Shown piece by piece: positions 1 to 9,059 of a stretch of 64,000 nucleotides of DNA. This stretch comes from Paenibacillus polymyxa. Its GTDB lineage: Bacteria; Bacillota; Bacilli; Paenibacillales; Paenibacillaceae. Every line of letters starts with the position of its first letter. Position 1 is the stretch's first letter. The position numbers and the translations under genes are program-made. The DNA lies in contig NZ_CP049783.1 in assembly GCF_015710975.1 (NCBI RefSeq), positions 2,733,501-2,797,500 on the forward strand, in the 5' to 3' direction. The notes under the pieces are model-generated. The model saw only the letters and a list, made by a program, of their open reading frames with translations, had not been told where the DNA came from and searched no databases.

Positions 1-247
1 GCAGAAGCCTTTAACACCATAGCTCGGTATTTGCTCGCGCTTTTTTGACGATGAGGGCAACATATGCAGTCAGGAAATCAACAGCCGTACCGTTGGAATT
101 GATTTACCTGAGCTGCGAAAGAAGGAGAAGTCCATCCTTGTAGCTGGAGGCCAGCGCAAAGTAGAGGCCATTCGGGCATCACTGCGCGGCAAGTATGCGA
201 ATATCTTGGTGACGGATCAGTTTACAGCACAAGCACTTTTGCAATAG
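1..247 (+). pseudogene. deoR: C-terminal end of DeoR-family (SorC-type) deoxyribonucleoside regulator, apparently frameshifted
   Basis: Only the last ~80 codons are in the window. From about position 23 to the stop at 245-247 the frame encodes a typical SorC/DeoR sugar-binding C-terminus: ICSRFFD, then RTVGIDL, ELRKKEKSILVAGGQRK, and GKYANILVTDQFTAQALL. That frame has a TAG at 20-22. The upstream residues that fit the family (AEAFNTIA, before ICSRFF) lie in the frame starting at base 1, so one extra base around 24-29 separates the two halves. The family sequence here is usually N-A-I/V-G-D-I-C-S-R-F-F. Known role: repressor of the deo operon, released by deoxyribose 5-phosphate. It sits directly upstream of that operon on the same strand, as in Bacillus. 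The break may be a sequencing error; only 8 codons upstream of it are visible. Confidence 0.75.
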
Positions 248-337
248 AACCTGTGGGTCTCAATTTCAATTAAACATGGTTACGGTGTGTGCCTACAGGG
301 TAACATGAATTGTAGGTGAACGGCCTGTGTACAAGCG

Positions 338-373
338 TGAACATAATTTCAAAATGTGTTTTACATATGTTCA
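338..373 (+). promoter_or_regulatory. Putative DeoR operator (palindrome plus direct half-repeat)
   Basis: TGAACATAATTTCA at 338-351 is an imperfect palindrome (TGAA-N6-TTCA). Its 3' half recurs as GTTCA at 369-373, between the -35 and -10 boxes. With transcription starting near 395, the palindrome lies at about -57 to -44. This is the arrangement described for B. subtilis DeoR: a palindrome at about -60 to -43 with a half-site repeat between -35 and -10. The regulator gene lies immediately upstream, which supports the assignment. Confidence 0.6.
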
Positions 374-388
374 GAGCCGTGCTATGAT
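360..388 (+). promoter_or_regulatory. Sigma-A promoter of the deo operon
   Basis: TTTACA (360-365) and TATGAT (383-388) are separated by exactly 17 nt. The predicted start is near 395, leaving about 60 nt of leader before deoC. It is the only good promoter between deoR and deoC. Confidence 0.75.
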
Positions 389-457
389 GATCTCATCACA
401 GAGAAATAAATGATTCATTTTCTTCACACTATTTATTAAATGAAGGAGCCTTTAGAT

Positions 458-1120
458 ATGAACATTGCAGCATTAATCGACCATACATTGTTGCGTGCAG
501 ATGCGACGAAGGATGAAATTACAAAACTGACTGCTGAGGCAAAAAAATACCAGTTTGCTTCTGTATGTGTGAATCCGGCGTGGGTAGCTTATGCAGCCGA
601 ACAGCTCGCAGGCACAGGCGTGGCTATCTGTACGGTTATCGGATTTCCACTGGGAGCCAATACATCGGCAACGAAAGCGTTTGAAACCAAAGATGCTATT
701 GCTAACGGTGCAACTGAAATTGATATGGTAATTAACATAGGCGCTTTGAAGGCGCGTGATGTACAGCTTGTCGAGCAGGATATCCGTGCAGTTGTGGAAG
801 CGGCTGCGGGTACACTGGTAAAAGTAATTATCGAAACCTGCCTGCTGACAGACGAAGAGAAGGTACTGGCGTGTGAGCTGTCCGTCAAAGCCGGAGCAAA
901 TTTTGTGAAAACTTCGACGGGTTTCTCTACAGGTGGAGCTACTGTGGAAGACGTAGCGTTGATGCGCAAGACAGTAGGACCTGATATTGGTGTTAAAGCT
1001 TCTGGCGGCGTACGCAGCCTGGAGGACGTACAAAAATTAGTAGAAGCTGGCGCAAGTCGGATCGGTGCAAGTTCCGGTGTGAAAATCATCGAGGGCGAGC
1101 AATCTACATCTTCCTACTAA
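458..1120 (+). CDS. deoC: Deoxyribose-phosphate aldolase
   Basis: Cleaves 2-deoxy-D-ribose 5-phosphate to glyceraldehyde 3-phosphate and acetaldehyde in the cytosol, the last step of deoxynucleoside catabolism. The 220-residue TIM-barrel protein has the family opening ([12 protein letters not shown]), the Schiff-base lysine K151 in FVKTSTGF, and the second active-site lysine K180 in GVKASGGVR. The length is normal for the family (~215-225). I chose ATG 458 because AAGGAG at 443-448 sits 9 nt upstream; the earlier in-frame ATG at 440 overlaps that ribosome site. It is the first gene of a six-gene salvage operon behind the promoter at 360-388. Confidence 0.95.
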   Translation: MNIAALIDHTLLRADATKDEITKLTAEAKKYQFASVCVNPAWVAYAAEQLAGTGVAICTVIGFPLGANTSATKAFETKDAIANGATEIDMVINIGALKARDVQLVEQDIRAVVEAAAGTLVKVIIETCLLTDEEKVLACELSVKAGANFVKTSTGFSTGGATVEDVALMRKTVGPDIGVKASGGVRSLEDVQKLVEAGASRIGASSGVKIIEGEQSTSSY

Positions 1121-1546
<426 letters not shown>

Positions 1547-1550
1547 AAAA

Positions 1551-1580
1551 AAGAATGCCTCTTTGGGGCGCATTCTTTTT
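1551..1580 (+). terminator. Hairpin terminator after cdd
   Basis: AAGAATGC pairs with GCATTCTT around a short loop, followed by a T run ending at 1580. It lies inside the salvage gene set, directly after cdd, and probably reduces read-through into nupC. Confidence 0.75.
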
Positions 1581-1588
1581 ATGGGCAA

Positions 1589-1602
1589 TGTAAGCGCTTA
1601 AT
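1589..1602 (+). promoter_or_regulatory. Possible catabolite-responsive element (cre)
   Basis: TGTAAGCGCTTAAT fits the low-GC Gram-positive cre consensus (TGNAANCGNWNNCW) except at one core position. It lies 20 nt before the nupC start and just after the cdd terminator. CcpA control of nucleoside uptake is known in Bacillus. The same 12-mer TGTAAGCGCTTA recurs at 45819. Confidence 0.4.
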
Positions 1603-1621
1603 GTAATGAGGGGGAATTGAA

Positions 1622-2800
1622 ATGAAATATGTAATCGCTTTGGTGGGATTGCTCGTTGTATTTGCACTTACTTACGTTGCCAGCAGTGACAAGCGTAAAA
1701 TCAGGTATCGTCCGCTGATAGTTATGGTTGTTCTGCAAGCAGCGCTTGCTTTCGTATTGCTGAACACAGAGATTGGTGAAATTCTAGTCAAAGGTTTTGC
1801 AAAAGGTTTTAATAGTCTGATTGGTTATGCTATGGAAGGGATTAACTTCGTTTTTGGCGGAATTGCGAATGAAGGAGCAGCACCGTTCTTTATCGGTGTA
1901 CTGCTGCCAATCGTGTTCATATCCGCACTGATTGGGATTTTACAATATGTAAAAGTGCTGCCTTTCATTATTAAATATATCGGACTTGTCTTGAGCAAAG
2001 TAAACGGAATGGGTAAACTGGAATCCTACAACGCTGTAGCTTCGGCTATCTTGGGTCAATCCGAGGTGTTTATTTCCGTTAAGAAACAAATTGGTCTGCT
2101 GCCAAAACATCGGCTGTATACATTGTGTGCATCTGCGATGTCTACGGTGTCCATGTCGATTGTGGGAGCCTACATGCAAATGTTGAACCCCAAATATGTA
2201 GTTACCGCATTGGTGCTGAACCTGTTTGGCGGCTTTATTATCGCTTCCATTATTAATCCGTACAAGATTGAGAAGGAAGACGATTTACTGGAGGTTCAAG
2301 AGGAAGAGAAGCAGTCCTTCTTCGAAATGCTCGGGGAATATATTATGGATGGTTTCAAGGTTGCTATTACGGTAGCTGCGATGCTGATCGGTTTTGTGGC
2401 GCTGATTGCCATGGTTAACGGTATTTTCTCATGGTTGTTTGGAATCAGCTTTCAGGCGCTGCTTGGTTATGTGTTTGCGCCGTTCGCCTTTGTTATGGGG
2501 ATTCCGTGGAATGAGGCAGTGCAGGCGGGCAGCATTATGGCTACTAAGCTCGTATCCAACGAATTTGTGGCCATGCTGGATCTGACCAAACAAACAGGCT
2601 TGTCCGAGCGTACGGTCGGAATCGTATCGGTATTCCTCGTATCTTTTGCAAACTTCTCATCCATCGGTATCATTTCTGGGGCTGTGAAGGGTCTGCATGA
2701 AAAACAGGGAAATGTAGTGGCCCGTTTTGGTCTGAAGCTGTTGTACGGAGCGACGCTGGTTAGCGTGCTGTCGGCAACGATTGCAGGGTTGTTTTTGTAA
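1622..2800 (+). CDS. nupC: Concentrative nucleoside transporter (NupC family)
   Basis: Cation-coupled nucleoside importer in the cytoplasmic membrane, 392 residues, the normal size for bacterial CNT proteins. The order is three N-terminal helices, the gate segment ([32 protein letters not shown]), the conserved core [13 protein letters not shown], then [15 protein letters not shown] and the C-terminal transport domain with FANFSSIGI near residues 340-350. The GQSE and NFSSIG motifs are the nucleoside-contact regions of the family. ATG 1622 follows GAGGGGG at 1608-1614. It supplies substrates for the phosphorylases and cytidine deaminase encoded around it. Confidence 0.93.
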   Translation: MKYVIALVGLLVVFALTYVASSDKRKIRYRPLIVMVVLQAALAFVLLNTEIGEILVKGFAKGFNSLIGYAMEGINFVFGGIANEGAAPFFIGVLLPIVFISALIGILQYVKVLPFIIKYIGLVLSKVNGMGKLESYNAVASAILGQSEVFISVKKQIGLLPKHRLYTLCASAMSTVSMSIVGAYMQMLNPKYVVTALVLNLFGGFIIASIINPYKIEKEDDLLEVQEEEKQSFFEMLGEYIMDGFKVAITVAAMLIGFVALIAMVNGIFSWLFGISFQALLGYVFAPFAFVMGIPWNEAVQAGSIMATKLVSNEFVAMLDLTKQTGLSERTVGIVSVFLVSFANFSSIGIISGAVKGLHEKQGNVVARFGLKLLYGATLVSVLSATIAGLFL

Positions 2801-2829
2801 AAAAAACAGCGAATCAGGAAAGGATTTTT

Positions 2830-4014
2830 ATGATGTCTAAATTTAAACGGATTCACTTGGTCGTTATGGACTCGGTTGGTATCGGCGAAGCACCGGATGC
2901 TGCCCAGTTTGATGATTATGATGTAGATACACTTGGTCATATTGCGCGCGAACGCGGCGGTCTGAACATGCCGAATATGGGTAAGCTCGGTCTGTCCAAC
3001 ATTCGTCACATAGAAGGGGTACCGGTGGCCGATAAGCCACTCGCATATTACACCAAAATGCAGGAAGCCTCCAACGGCAAGGACACAATGACAGGTCATT
3101 GGGAAATCATGGGGTTGAATATTGCAGTTCCTTTCCGTGTATTCCCGGATGGATTTCCAGATGAGCTGATCCAGCGCATTGAGGAGCATACAGGTCGTAA
3201 AGTTATTGGCAACAAGCCAGCCAGTGGCACGGAAATCATTGACGAACTGGGCGAAGAACACGTCAAAACAGGTGCACTCATCATCTATACCTCAGCAGAT
3301 TCAGTGTTGCAAATTGCGGCACACGAGGAAGTTGTACCTTTGAAGGAGCTCTATGAGATTTGTGAGTTCTGTCGTAAAATCACGCTGGAAGATCCGTACA
3401 TGCTGGGTCGCATTATTGCCCGTCCGTTCGTAGGTGAAGCAGGGAACTTCTCTCGTACCTCCAATCGACATGACTATGCGCTCAAGCCATTTGGTCGTAC
3501 CACAATGAACGAGCTGAAGGATGCAGGTCTGGATGTAATCGCCTTGGGTAAAATCTCTGACATTTATGACGGCGAGGGTGTAACGAAAGCAGTGCGCACA
3601 GTGTCCAACATGGACGGCATGGATAAGCTAGTGGCTACGCTGGACGAGGAATTCACCGGATTAAGCTTCTTAAATTTGGTGGACTTTGATGCTGTATACG
3701 GCCACCGCCGTGATCCGCAGGGGTACGGTCAAGCCTTGGACGATTACGATGCCCGTCTGCCCGAGGTATTCGCCAAAATGAATGATGACGATCTGCTGAT
3801 CATCACCGCAGACCATGGGAATGACCCAACATATCGCGGAACGGATCATACTCGCGAATATGTGCCTTTGCTGGCATATTCCCCTCGTTTTGCTGCTGGA
3901 GGCAAGGAACTGGCGGTTCGCAAGACGTTTGCGGATATTGGGGCGACCGTAGCGGATAACTTTGGTGTAAAACTGCCTGAACACGGAACTAGCTTTTTGG
4001 CAGAGCTTCAGTAA
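2830..4014 (+). CDS. deoB: Phosphopentomutase
   Basis: Interconverts (deoxy)ribose 1-phosphate and 5-phosphate, linking nucleoside phosphorolysis to DeoC. The 394-residue protein belongs to the alkaline-phosphatase superfamily. It has the first metal-binding motif [14 protein letters not shown] near the N-terminus, the phosphorylated-threonine region [11 protein letters not shown], and the C-terminal metal motifs TADHGNDPT and [10 protein letters not shown]. The start is ATG 2830, or the adjacent ATG 2833, after an AGGAAAGGA ribosome site at 2816-2824. It lies 29 nt after nupC. Confidence 0.95.
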   Translation: MMSKFKRIHLVVMDSVGIGEAPDAAQFDDYDVDTLGHIARERGGLNMPNMGKLGLSNIRHIEGVPVADKPLAYYTKMQEASNGKDTMTGHWEIMGLNIAVPFRVFPDGFPDELIQRIEEHTGRKVIGNKPASGTEIIDELGEEHVKTGALIIYTSADSVLQIAAHEEVVPLKELYEICEFCRKITLEDPYMLGRIIARPFVGEAGNFSRTSNRHDYALKPFGRTTMNELKDAGLDVIALGKISDIYDGEGVTKAVRTVSNMDGMDKLVATLDEEFTGLSFLNLVDFDAVYGHRRDPQGYGQALDDYDARLPEVFAKMNDDDLLIITADHGNDPTYRGTDHTREYVPLLAYSPRFAAGGKELAVRKTFADIGATVADNFGVKLPEHGTSFLAELQ

Positions 4015-4104
4015 TCTAGACGCCAGCAAGAGTGCAGGCAGGATGATTAGTAACGATATGAGTAACAATATGAGCATGGACAAATGGGACGGAGGAATAA
4101 AAAC

Positions 4105-4812
4105 ATGAGTGTACACATTGGAGCCAAACCTGGAGAAATTGCAGAAACGATTTTGCTACCAGGAGACCCGCTACGGGCGAAATTTATCGCTGAAACGTAT
4201 CTGGAGGATGTGACCTGCTACAACGAGGTACGCGGAATGCTCGGATTCACGGGAACGTACCAAGGCAAACGTCTGTCTGTACAGGGAACCGGGATGGGGC
4301 TGCCTTCCATCAGTATTTATGTCAACGAACTGATTAGCGAGTATGGTGTGAAAAACTTGTTCCGTGTGGGTACTTGCGGCGGAATGAAGGAGCATGTGCA
4401 CGTTCGTGACGTCATTTTGGCACAGGCATCCTGTACAGATTCCGGCATGAACCGCCATATCTTTGGCGGCTATGATTTCTCACCGATTGCCAGCTTCCCT
4501 CTCTTAAAGGGCGCTTATGATCGCGGTGTTGCCAAAGGCTTGAACATGCATGTCGGCAACGTATTCAGCTCAGACAGCTTCTACCGTGATGACAAATCAG
4601 TGGTACAAAAGATGATGGAATACGGCGTGCTGGGTGTGGAGATGGAGACTTCGGCTTTATACACGCTGGCAGCCAAGTTTGGTGTAAACGCACTGACCAT
4701 TCTGACGGTAAGTGATCATTTGCTGACAGGTGAAGAAACGACGGCAGAGGAACGGCAAACCACGTTTAAAGAAATGATGGAAGTTGCACTGGATACAGCA
4801 GTATCCCTGTAA
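4105..4812 (+). CDS. deoD: Purine nucleoside phosphorylase, DeoD type
   Basis: Phosphorolyses purine (deoxy)nucleosides to base plus (deoxy)ribose 1-phosphate. The 235-residue protein has the family N-terminus [25 protein letters not shown], the base/phosphate-site segments [12 protein letters not shown] and FRVGTCGG, the ribose-contact motif [10 protein letters not shown], and the catalytic region TVSDH. Start ATG 4105 follows GGAGGA at 4091-4096; the ATG at 4084 lies upstream of the ribosome site and is rejected. The 90 nt between deoB and deoD hold nothing I recognise. Confidence 0.95.
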   Translation: MSVHIGAKPGEIAETILLPGDPLRAKFIAETYLEDVTCYNEVRGMLGFTGTYQGKRLSVQGTGMGLPSISIYVNELISEYGVKNLFRVGTCGGMKEHVHVRDVILAQASCTDSGMNRHIFGGYDFSPIASFPLLKGAYDRGVAKGLNMHVGNVFSSDSFYRDDKSVVQKMMEYGVLGVEMETSALYTLAAKFGVNALTILTVSDHLLTGEETTAEERQTTFKEMMEVALDTAVSL

Positions 4813-4844
4813 ACGATCATACGCACAGTGAGGAGAAATGACAT

Positions 4845-6146
4845 ATGAGAATGGTAGACTTGATTGAAAAAAAACGTGACGGAAAAGAACTGAGCACTGA
4901 GGAAATTAACTTTATTATCCAAGGCTATACTCAGGGTGAAATTCCTGATTATCAGGTCAGTGCATTGGCGATGTCTATTTTCTTCAAAGATATGAACGAA
5001 CGGGAACGTGCTGATTTGACCATGGCAATGGTTCATTCAGGAGATACGATTGATTTGTCCGCAATTGAAGGTGTAAAGGTCGATAAGCACTCCACTGGTG
5101 GTGTGGGTGATACGACCACACTGGTACTGGCTCCGCTTGTAGCAGCCTTAGACATTCCAGTAGCGAAAATGTCAGGTCGCGGCCTTGGGCACACGGGCGG
5201 AACGATCGACAAGCTGGAGGCCATTGCAGGCTTTCACGTGGAGATCACTAAGGATGAATTCGTAGATTTGGTGAATCGCAGCAAAATTGCGGTCGTCGGA
5301 CAAAGTGGCAACCTAACTCCTGCGGATAAAAAATTGTATGCTTTGCGTGATGTTACAGCAACGGTAAATTCGATTCCGCTGATTGCCAGCTCGATTATGA
5401 GTAAGAAAATCGCTGCCGGCTCTGATGCCATCGTACTGGATGTCAAGACAGGTGCGGGGGCATTCATGAAAACAGTAGAAGATGCCAAAGAACTGGCACA
5501 TGCCATGGTAAGCATCGGGAACAATGTGGGTCGCAAGACTATGGCGGTTATTTCCGACATGAGCCAACCGTTAGGGCTGGCCATCGGGAACTCGCTGGAA
5601 GTTAAAGAAGCAATTGATACATTGCGCGGGGAAGGACCCAAAGATCTGGAAGAGTTGTGTATGGCTTTGGGCAGTCAGATGGTATTTTTGGCTGGGAAAG
5701 CAGACTCTCTCGAAGACGCTGAAGAGAAGCTCAAAGAGGTCATTCGTAACGGCAAAGCACTGGAGAAATTCAAAGAGTTTATTGCAAATCAGGGCGGCGA
5801 CGCTTCTGTAGTGGATCATCCAGAACGGTTGCCACAGGCGCAGTATCTTATTGAAGTACCTGCAAAGCAGGACGGTGTGGTAGCTGAAATTGTGGCAGAC
5901 GAAATCGGTACCGCTGCGATGCTGCTGGGAGCAGGTCGTGCGACCAAAGAATCCGAGATTGATTTGGCTGTCGGCTTGATGCTGAACAAAAAAGTCGGCG
6001 ATGCAGTTCAAAAAGGCGATTCGCTGGTTACTATCCATGCCAACCGTGAAGACGTAGATCAAGTGCTGGAGAAAATCTACGCAAATATCCGTATTGCGGA
6101 TCACGCGGAAGCACCCGTGCTGATCTACGGAACGGTGACAGAATAA
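4845..6146 (+). CDS. pdp: Pyrimidine-nucleoside phosphorylase
   Basis: Phosphorolyses uridine, thymidine and deoxyuridine. The 433-residue length is standard for the dimeric family. It carries the signature [16 protein letters not shown], the phosphate/ribose loop [15 protein letters not shown] and the substrate segment [13 protein letters not shown] with [22 protein letters not shown] 4845 follows GTGAGGAG at 4829-4836. It is the last gene of the operon; a perfect terminator lies about 80 nt downstream. Confidence 0.95.
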   Translation: MRMVDLIEKKRDGKELSTEEINFIIQGYTQGEIPDYQVSALAMSIFFKDMNERERADLTMAMVHSGDTIDLSAIEGVKVDKHSTGGVGDTTTLVLAPLVAALDIPVAKMSGRGLGHTGGTIDKLEAIAGFHVEITKDEFVDLVNRSKIAVVGQSGNLTPADKKLYALRDVTATVNSIPLIASSIMSKKIAAGSDAIVLDVKTGAGAFMKTVEDAKELAHAMVSIGNNVGRKTMAVISDMSQPLGLAIGNSLEVKEAIDTLRGEGPKDLEELCMALGSQMVFLAGKADSLEDAEEKLKEVIRNGKALEKFKEFIANQGGDASVVDHPERLPQAQYLIEVPAKQDGVVAEIVADEIGTAAMLLGAGRATKESEIDLAVGLMLNKKVGDAVQKGDSLVTIHANREDVDQVLEKIYANIRIADHAEAPVLIYGTVTE

Positions 6147-6224
6147 TATGTAAGCTGTATTTGCGGCTTATCTAGATAGAGAGCCATCGTATGGATTCCT
6201 TTGAACAAGTTTGAAAAATATGAC

Positions 6225-6263
6225 AGCCAGACTCATAATAGATTATGAGTTTGGCTTTTTTTT
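6225..6263 (+). terminator. Terminator of the deo/pdp operon
   Basis: A 15-bp stem (AGCCAGACTCATAAT at 6225-6239 with ATTATGAGTTTGGCT at 6242-6256, one G-T pair) is followed by a run of eight T. Confidence 0.9.
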
Positions 6264-6300
6264 ATTGTCAGGGCGCAGGACAGCACAGAGGAGGAGAGAC

Positions 6301-7350
6301 ATGTTCCGATTATACAGCGATGTTCGTGGGACAGCTTATGAAAGACTGATTGATTATGCTATGGAACGGGCAGATACATTTATGCTAGGCGTACATAACT
6401 GGGTAACTGAGGATGACAATGGAGTCGCCAACAAGGATGTTTTGTTCGAGAAATTGTTACAGCAATTGAATCCTTTTTTGCTGTCCACGCACTCCTATGA
6501 GGAAATGAGGGGGGAGCTTTCCATTGCCTACACACCGGGAACCTTCTACCGGTACCAATGCACGCCTGAGGCTGGAAGAGTATTAAAGCATGCGGCGTCC
6601 AGCCTGTTTTCCTGGGTGCATCCGAAATTGCCAGAAGATTTGTGTTTCCAGAATGCCGATGGAGAGGATTGGATCATTAACATAGCTCACGAACGAATCG
6701 GTAGATTGAACATGGATAAAGAAGATGCAGATGAATTAGAAAAGCTTATCCCCGGTGTGTTTATTCACAAATCTGAACATCATGGCAATATAGATATGTT
6801 TTTGAACGATGCTATTCGGCATCAACCGGATCGAGTGGAGCTCATGCGGTTTGGCTTGACGGAGATCCCGGAACGGATTAGAAAATTGCGTTCTCTGAAG
6901 CATTTGACTATCTTTGAACAGGATGTACGAACACTACCGTCTGCATTGTTTGAATTGGAATCATTGGAGTCACTGACGATTCAAGTAGCAGATTTGGAAG
7001 AGCTACCTGCTGACATTGCCAAGTTATCCCGACTCAAAAGCCTAAGAGTCAGTTGTGGATGCTATGATCGCCCGGCACCGGACTACAAGGTGATCCCCAA
7101 GGAGGAACTGGCATTCCGAAATGTACCTCCATCAATCGGAGAGCTGCATCAACTGGAGTATCTGGATATCTCGTATAGTGGAATCCGTACACTCCCCCCT
7201 GAGATACAAAACCTGAGGAATCTGCGTTCCTTGGACATTGTGAACGGATTGATTGAATCGGCACCCGAATTTATATATACCATGACCTGGCTGGATCGCT
7301 TTCTTATAGAAGATAAGCCGTTTCATCTGTGCAATCATGGTGACGACTGA
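6301..7350 (+). CDS. Leucine-rich-repeat protein with an uncharacterised N-terminal domain
   Basis: A 349-residue protein with no signal peptide or membrane helix, so probably cytosolic. Residues 1 to ~180 form a domain I know only from unnamed Bacillus/Paenibacillus proteins (start FRLYSDVRGTAYERLIDYA, then EDLCFQNADGEDWIINIAHE). From about residue 195 there are leucine-rich repeats with L-x-x-L-x-I/L spacing: RIRKLRSLKHLTIF, ALFELESLESLTI, DIAKLSRLKSLRV, SIGELHQLEYLDI and EIQNLRNLRSLDI. ATG 6301 follows GAGGAGAGA at 6289-6297. Such repeats normally bind another protein, but no partner is evident here. It follows the pdp terminator and appears separately transcribed. The function is unknown. 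Confidence 0.8.
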   Translation: MFRLYSDVRGTAYERLIDYAMERADTFMLGVHNWVTEDDNGVANKDVLFEKLLQQLNPFLLSTHSYEEMRGELSIAYTPGTFYRYQCTPEAGRVLKHAASSLFSWVHPKLPEDLCFQNADGEDWIINIAHERIGRLNMDKEDADELEKLIPGVFIHKSEHHGNIDMFLNDAIRHQPDRVELMRFGLTEIPERIRKLRSLKHLTIFEQDVRTLPSALFELESLESLTIQVADLEELPADIAKLSRLKSLRVSCGCYDRPAPDYKVIPKEELAFRNVPPSIGELHQLEYLDISYSGIRTLPPEIQNLRNLRSLDIVNGLIESAPEFIYTMTWLDRFLIEDKPFHLCNHGDD

Positions 7351-7397
7351 ATTCATACGACGTAGCTTCAGCATATTTTGTGTAGGAGGGATATGAA

Positions 7398-7895
7398 ATG
7401 GTGGAAAAATGGGTTTGGATGGGTGTGGCGGGGGTGATCGTAGGTTATGTCGCTTTTGCCAATATGAGCGTTCCGACGAACACCTATACATCAACGGCGG
7501 GTGCCACGCACCAGACAGCTCCGCTTAGCATGCAGAATAAGCAAGGGGAAGCAGCGAAGCGTATCGTACATGACCAAAGAATGCAATTCGGAGGACAAGG
7601 ACAAACAGAATTTAGATTTGAAGAGGGGCGCAAGCTGTATATCAGTATCAAGAATACAGGAAAGCAACCCGTACAATACAAGCTCAACAGTTCGAATGGA
7701 TCAGACTTGCAAGGCACAACGAGCGGGTTTTCTAGCCGAACGTTACAGCCGGGAGAACGCCACGATCTGCTGTTTATCAAGCCAGAGGGGCAGAATGAGG
7801 CTGCAAATGGCTCCTTGAAAGAGCTGATTTTGAAAGTAAGTACGGACGACGGATCACGAGGAGACATTAAAACCTTCGCATATATTACACTGTAA
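7398..7895 (+). CDS. Hypothetical membrane-anchored protein
   Basis: 165 residues. One N-terminal hydrophobic helix (about residues 4-22, EKWVWMGVAGVIVGYVAFANM) has no signal-peptidase II cysteine, so a membrane anchor or uncleaved signal is likely. The outer part is hydrophilic and rich in Gly, Ser and Thr, with alternating beta-type segments (LYISIKNTGKQPVQYKLNSS, RTLQPGERHDLLFIK, ELILKVSTDDG, IKTFAYITL). This pattern suggests a small extracytoplasmic beta-sandwich. ATG 7398 follows TAGGAGGG at 7383-7390. I do not recognise the family. It sits 47 nt after the LRR gene and may be co-transcribed with it. Confidence 0.65.
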   Translation: MVEKWVWMGVAGVIVGYVAFANMSVPTNTYTSTAGATHQTAPLSMQNKQGEAAKRIVHDQRMQFGGQGQTEFRFEEGRKLYISIKNTGKQPVQYKLNSSNGSDLQGTTSGFSSRTLQPGERHDLLFIKPEGQNEAANGSLKELILKVSTDDGSRGDIKTFAYITL

Positions 7896-8011
7896 GCTCC
7901 TTCCAGAATGGGCACGACATGCGGTCATTAGTCTACTTATGTTACAATAGAACGGTTGAAGACTTAATGAACAGAATAGGTCAGAGTAGAAAGCAGAAAG
8001 GATGACCCGTT

Positions 8012-8692
8012 GTGCCCAAAAAACATGAATCCGATAATCACAAAATGTCACGGAGGCTGTCACTTACAGCCATTTTACTTACACTTACATTTGTAGCTCT
8101 TACTGGCTGCGGCCAGGATAATAATGCTGAACCGAGTGATGCGGGAAGCAGTACAAGCATGATCGAGAACAGTGCTGGAGGCAATCAGAGCAGTTCAGCA
8201 CAAAATGACAAAGCAGCTAAAGAGAGCGAGAGTGCAGAAAACAGCGGTACTGATGCGAAAAAGTCACCTTCCGTCCCAGCTCCTTCAAAGGATACATCTT
8301 CTGCTCCGGCAGCCTCCAATGCATCTCAAAATCCTTTTGAGGTAGCAGGTATTCAAGATCCTAAAGCATTTTTGAACACATTCAAAGCGTTGCAGAAGGC
8401 TGTTGCCGACAATGATAAGGAGAAGGTAGCCAATTTTATTTTGTACCCTCTGCGTGTCAATGATAGTGAAAAGTCGCTAACGATTCCGAACAAGAAAGAT
8501 TTTCTGGCTAAATATGATCAGATTTTTACGGACGCGATTCGTGAGGCGCTGGTGAACCAAAAGACAGATGAGTTGTTTGTTAATTATCAGGGCGTTATGG
8601 TGGGATCGGGTGAGCTGTGGCTGAGAAGAGCTACGGACAATCCGAAGCATTTTGGAGTCTTTTCGATCAATCTTGAAACGGTAGCCAACTAA
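8012..8692 (+). CDS. Putative lipoprotein with Ser/Ala-rich linker
   Basis: 226 residues from GTG 8012 (ribosome site AGAAAGGATGA at 7994-8004); ATG 8045 is an alternative start. A lipoprotein signal peptide ends in the lipobox LTGC with C33, or C22 from the later start. A ~75-residue low-complexity linker rich in Ser, Ala, Asn and Lys follows. It leads to a folded domain (about 105-226) opening NPFEVAGIQDPKAFLNTFKALQKAVADNDKEKVANFILYPLRV. The ALQ-A-V-DNDKEKVA pattern and the closing beta segments resemble NTF2-like lipoprotein domains, but this is only a fold guess. Membrane-tethered on the outside; function unknown. Confidence 0.7.
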   Translation: MPKKHESDNHKMSRRLSLTAILLTLTFVALTGCGQDNNAEPSDAGSSTSMIENSAGGNQSSSAQNDKAAKESESAENSGTDAKKSPSVPAPSKDTSSAPAASNASQNPFEVAGIQDPKAFLNTFKALQKAVADNDKEKVANFILYPLRVNDSEKSLTIPNKKDFLAKYDQIFTDAIREALVNQKTDELFVNYQGVMVGSGELWLRRATDNPKHFGVFSINLETVAN

Positions 8693-8806
8693 GTCGTATT
8701 CCACGTGTGCCCATGCCCTCTAGGCGGTCGGAAACGTATACCATGTTTCTGACTGTCCCCCCTTGAAGAAAGCGATTTATAGATCATCCCATTCCAAAAA
8801 AAAGGT
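8693..8806. other. Intergenic region between lipoprotein gene and sbp promoter
   Basis: It contains a 9-bp hairpin at 8727-8753 (GTCGGAAAC with GTTTCTGAC, one G-T pair) that could end transcription of the lipoprotein gene, although no T run follows. I see nothing else here. Confidence 0.4.
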
Positions 8807-8835
8807 TTGACATCCCTCATAAACTCTCGTATTAT
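8807..8835 (+). promoter_or_regulatory. Sigma-A promoter of the sulfate transport operon
   Basis: A perfect TTGACA (8807-8812) and TATTAT (8830-8835) are 17 nt apart. The start is predicted near 8842, giving a leader of about 218 nt before sbp. The sequence just after it (AGGAATTAAAGAATTAAAG, 8859-8877) has a GGAATT core that might be a CymR-type site; that part is speculation. Confidence 0.8.
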
Positions 8836-8880
8836 ATCCATATAACTCATTAAACAGGTAGGAATTAAAGAATTAAAGTA

Positions 8881-8989
8881 GAACCTCGCCATTCTGGCGG
8901 AGAACCTCTAGGAACAGCAGGCAGACACTGTACACGTGACAGGTTTGACCTATCAGGGCTGCATCAGGGAATTCTCCGCCCTTTTTTTT
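8881..8989 (+). ncRNA. Structured 5' leader with terminator upstream of sbp (candidate cis-regulatory RNA)
   Basis: GGCGGAGAA (8896-8904) pairs perfectly over ~70 nt with TTCTCCGCC (8972-8980), followed by C and eight T, so the leader ends in an intrinsic terminator before sbp. An alternative hairpin, CGCC-ATTCT-GGCG (8887-8899), uses the same GGCG and excludes the terminator stem. The enclosed segment holds further short stems: GCAG/CTGC, CTGT/ACAG and AGGT/ACCT. This is riboswitch- or attenuator-like architecture. I find no S-box, T-box, TPP, cobalamin or glycine signature. Confidence 0.55.
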
Positions 8990-9059
8990 GATTGTGTCTG
9001 TAAATAACAGGCGTAAATGAATGTGTATTTACAAATTACATAGAATGAGGGGTGTCTTG

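Noticed and set aside
3096..3284. Small minus-strand frames within deoB and similar frames within other operon genes
   Set aside because: They are opposite-strand echoes of highly conserved genes without ribosome sites.
6211..6300. N-terminal extension of the LRR protein from ATG 6211
   Set aside because: It would run through the operon terminator, and a strong ribosome site precedes ATG 6301.
8881..8989. Known riboswitch (S-box, T-box, TPP, cobalamin, glycine) before sbp
   Set aside because: None of the conserved core motifs of these classes is present; kept only as an unnamed candidate leader.
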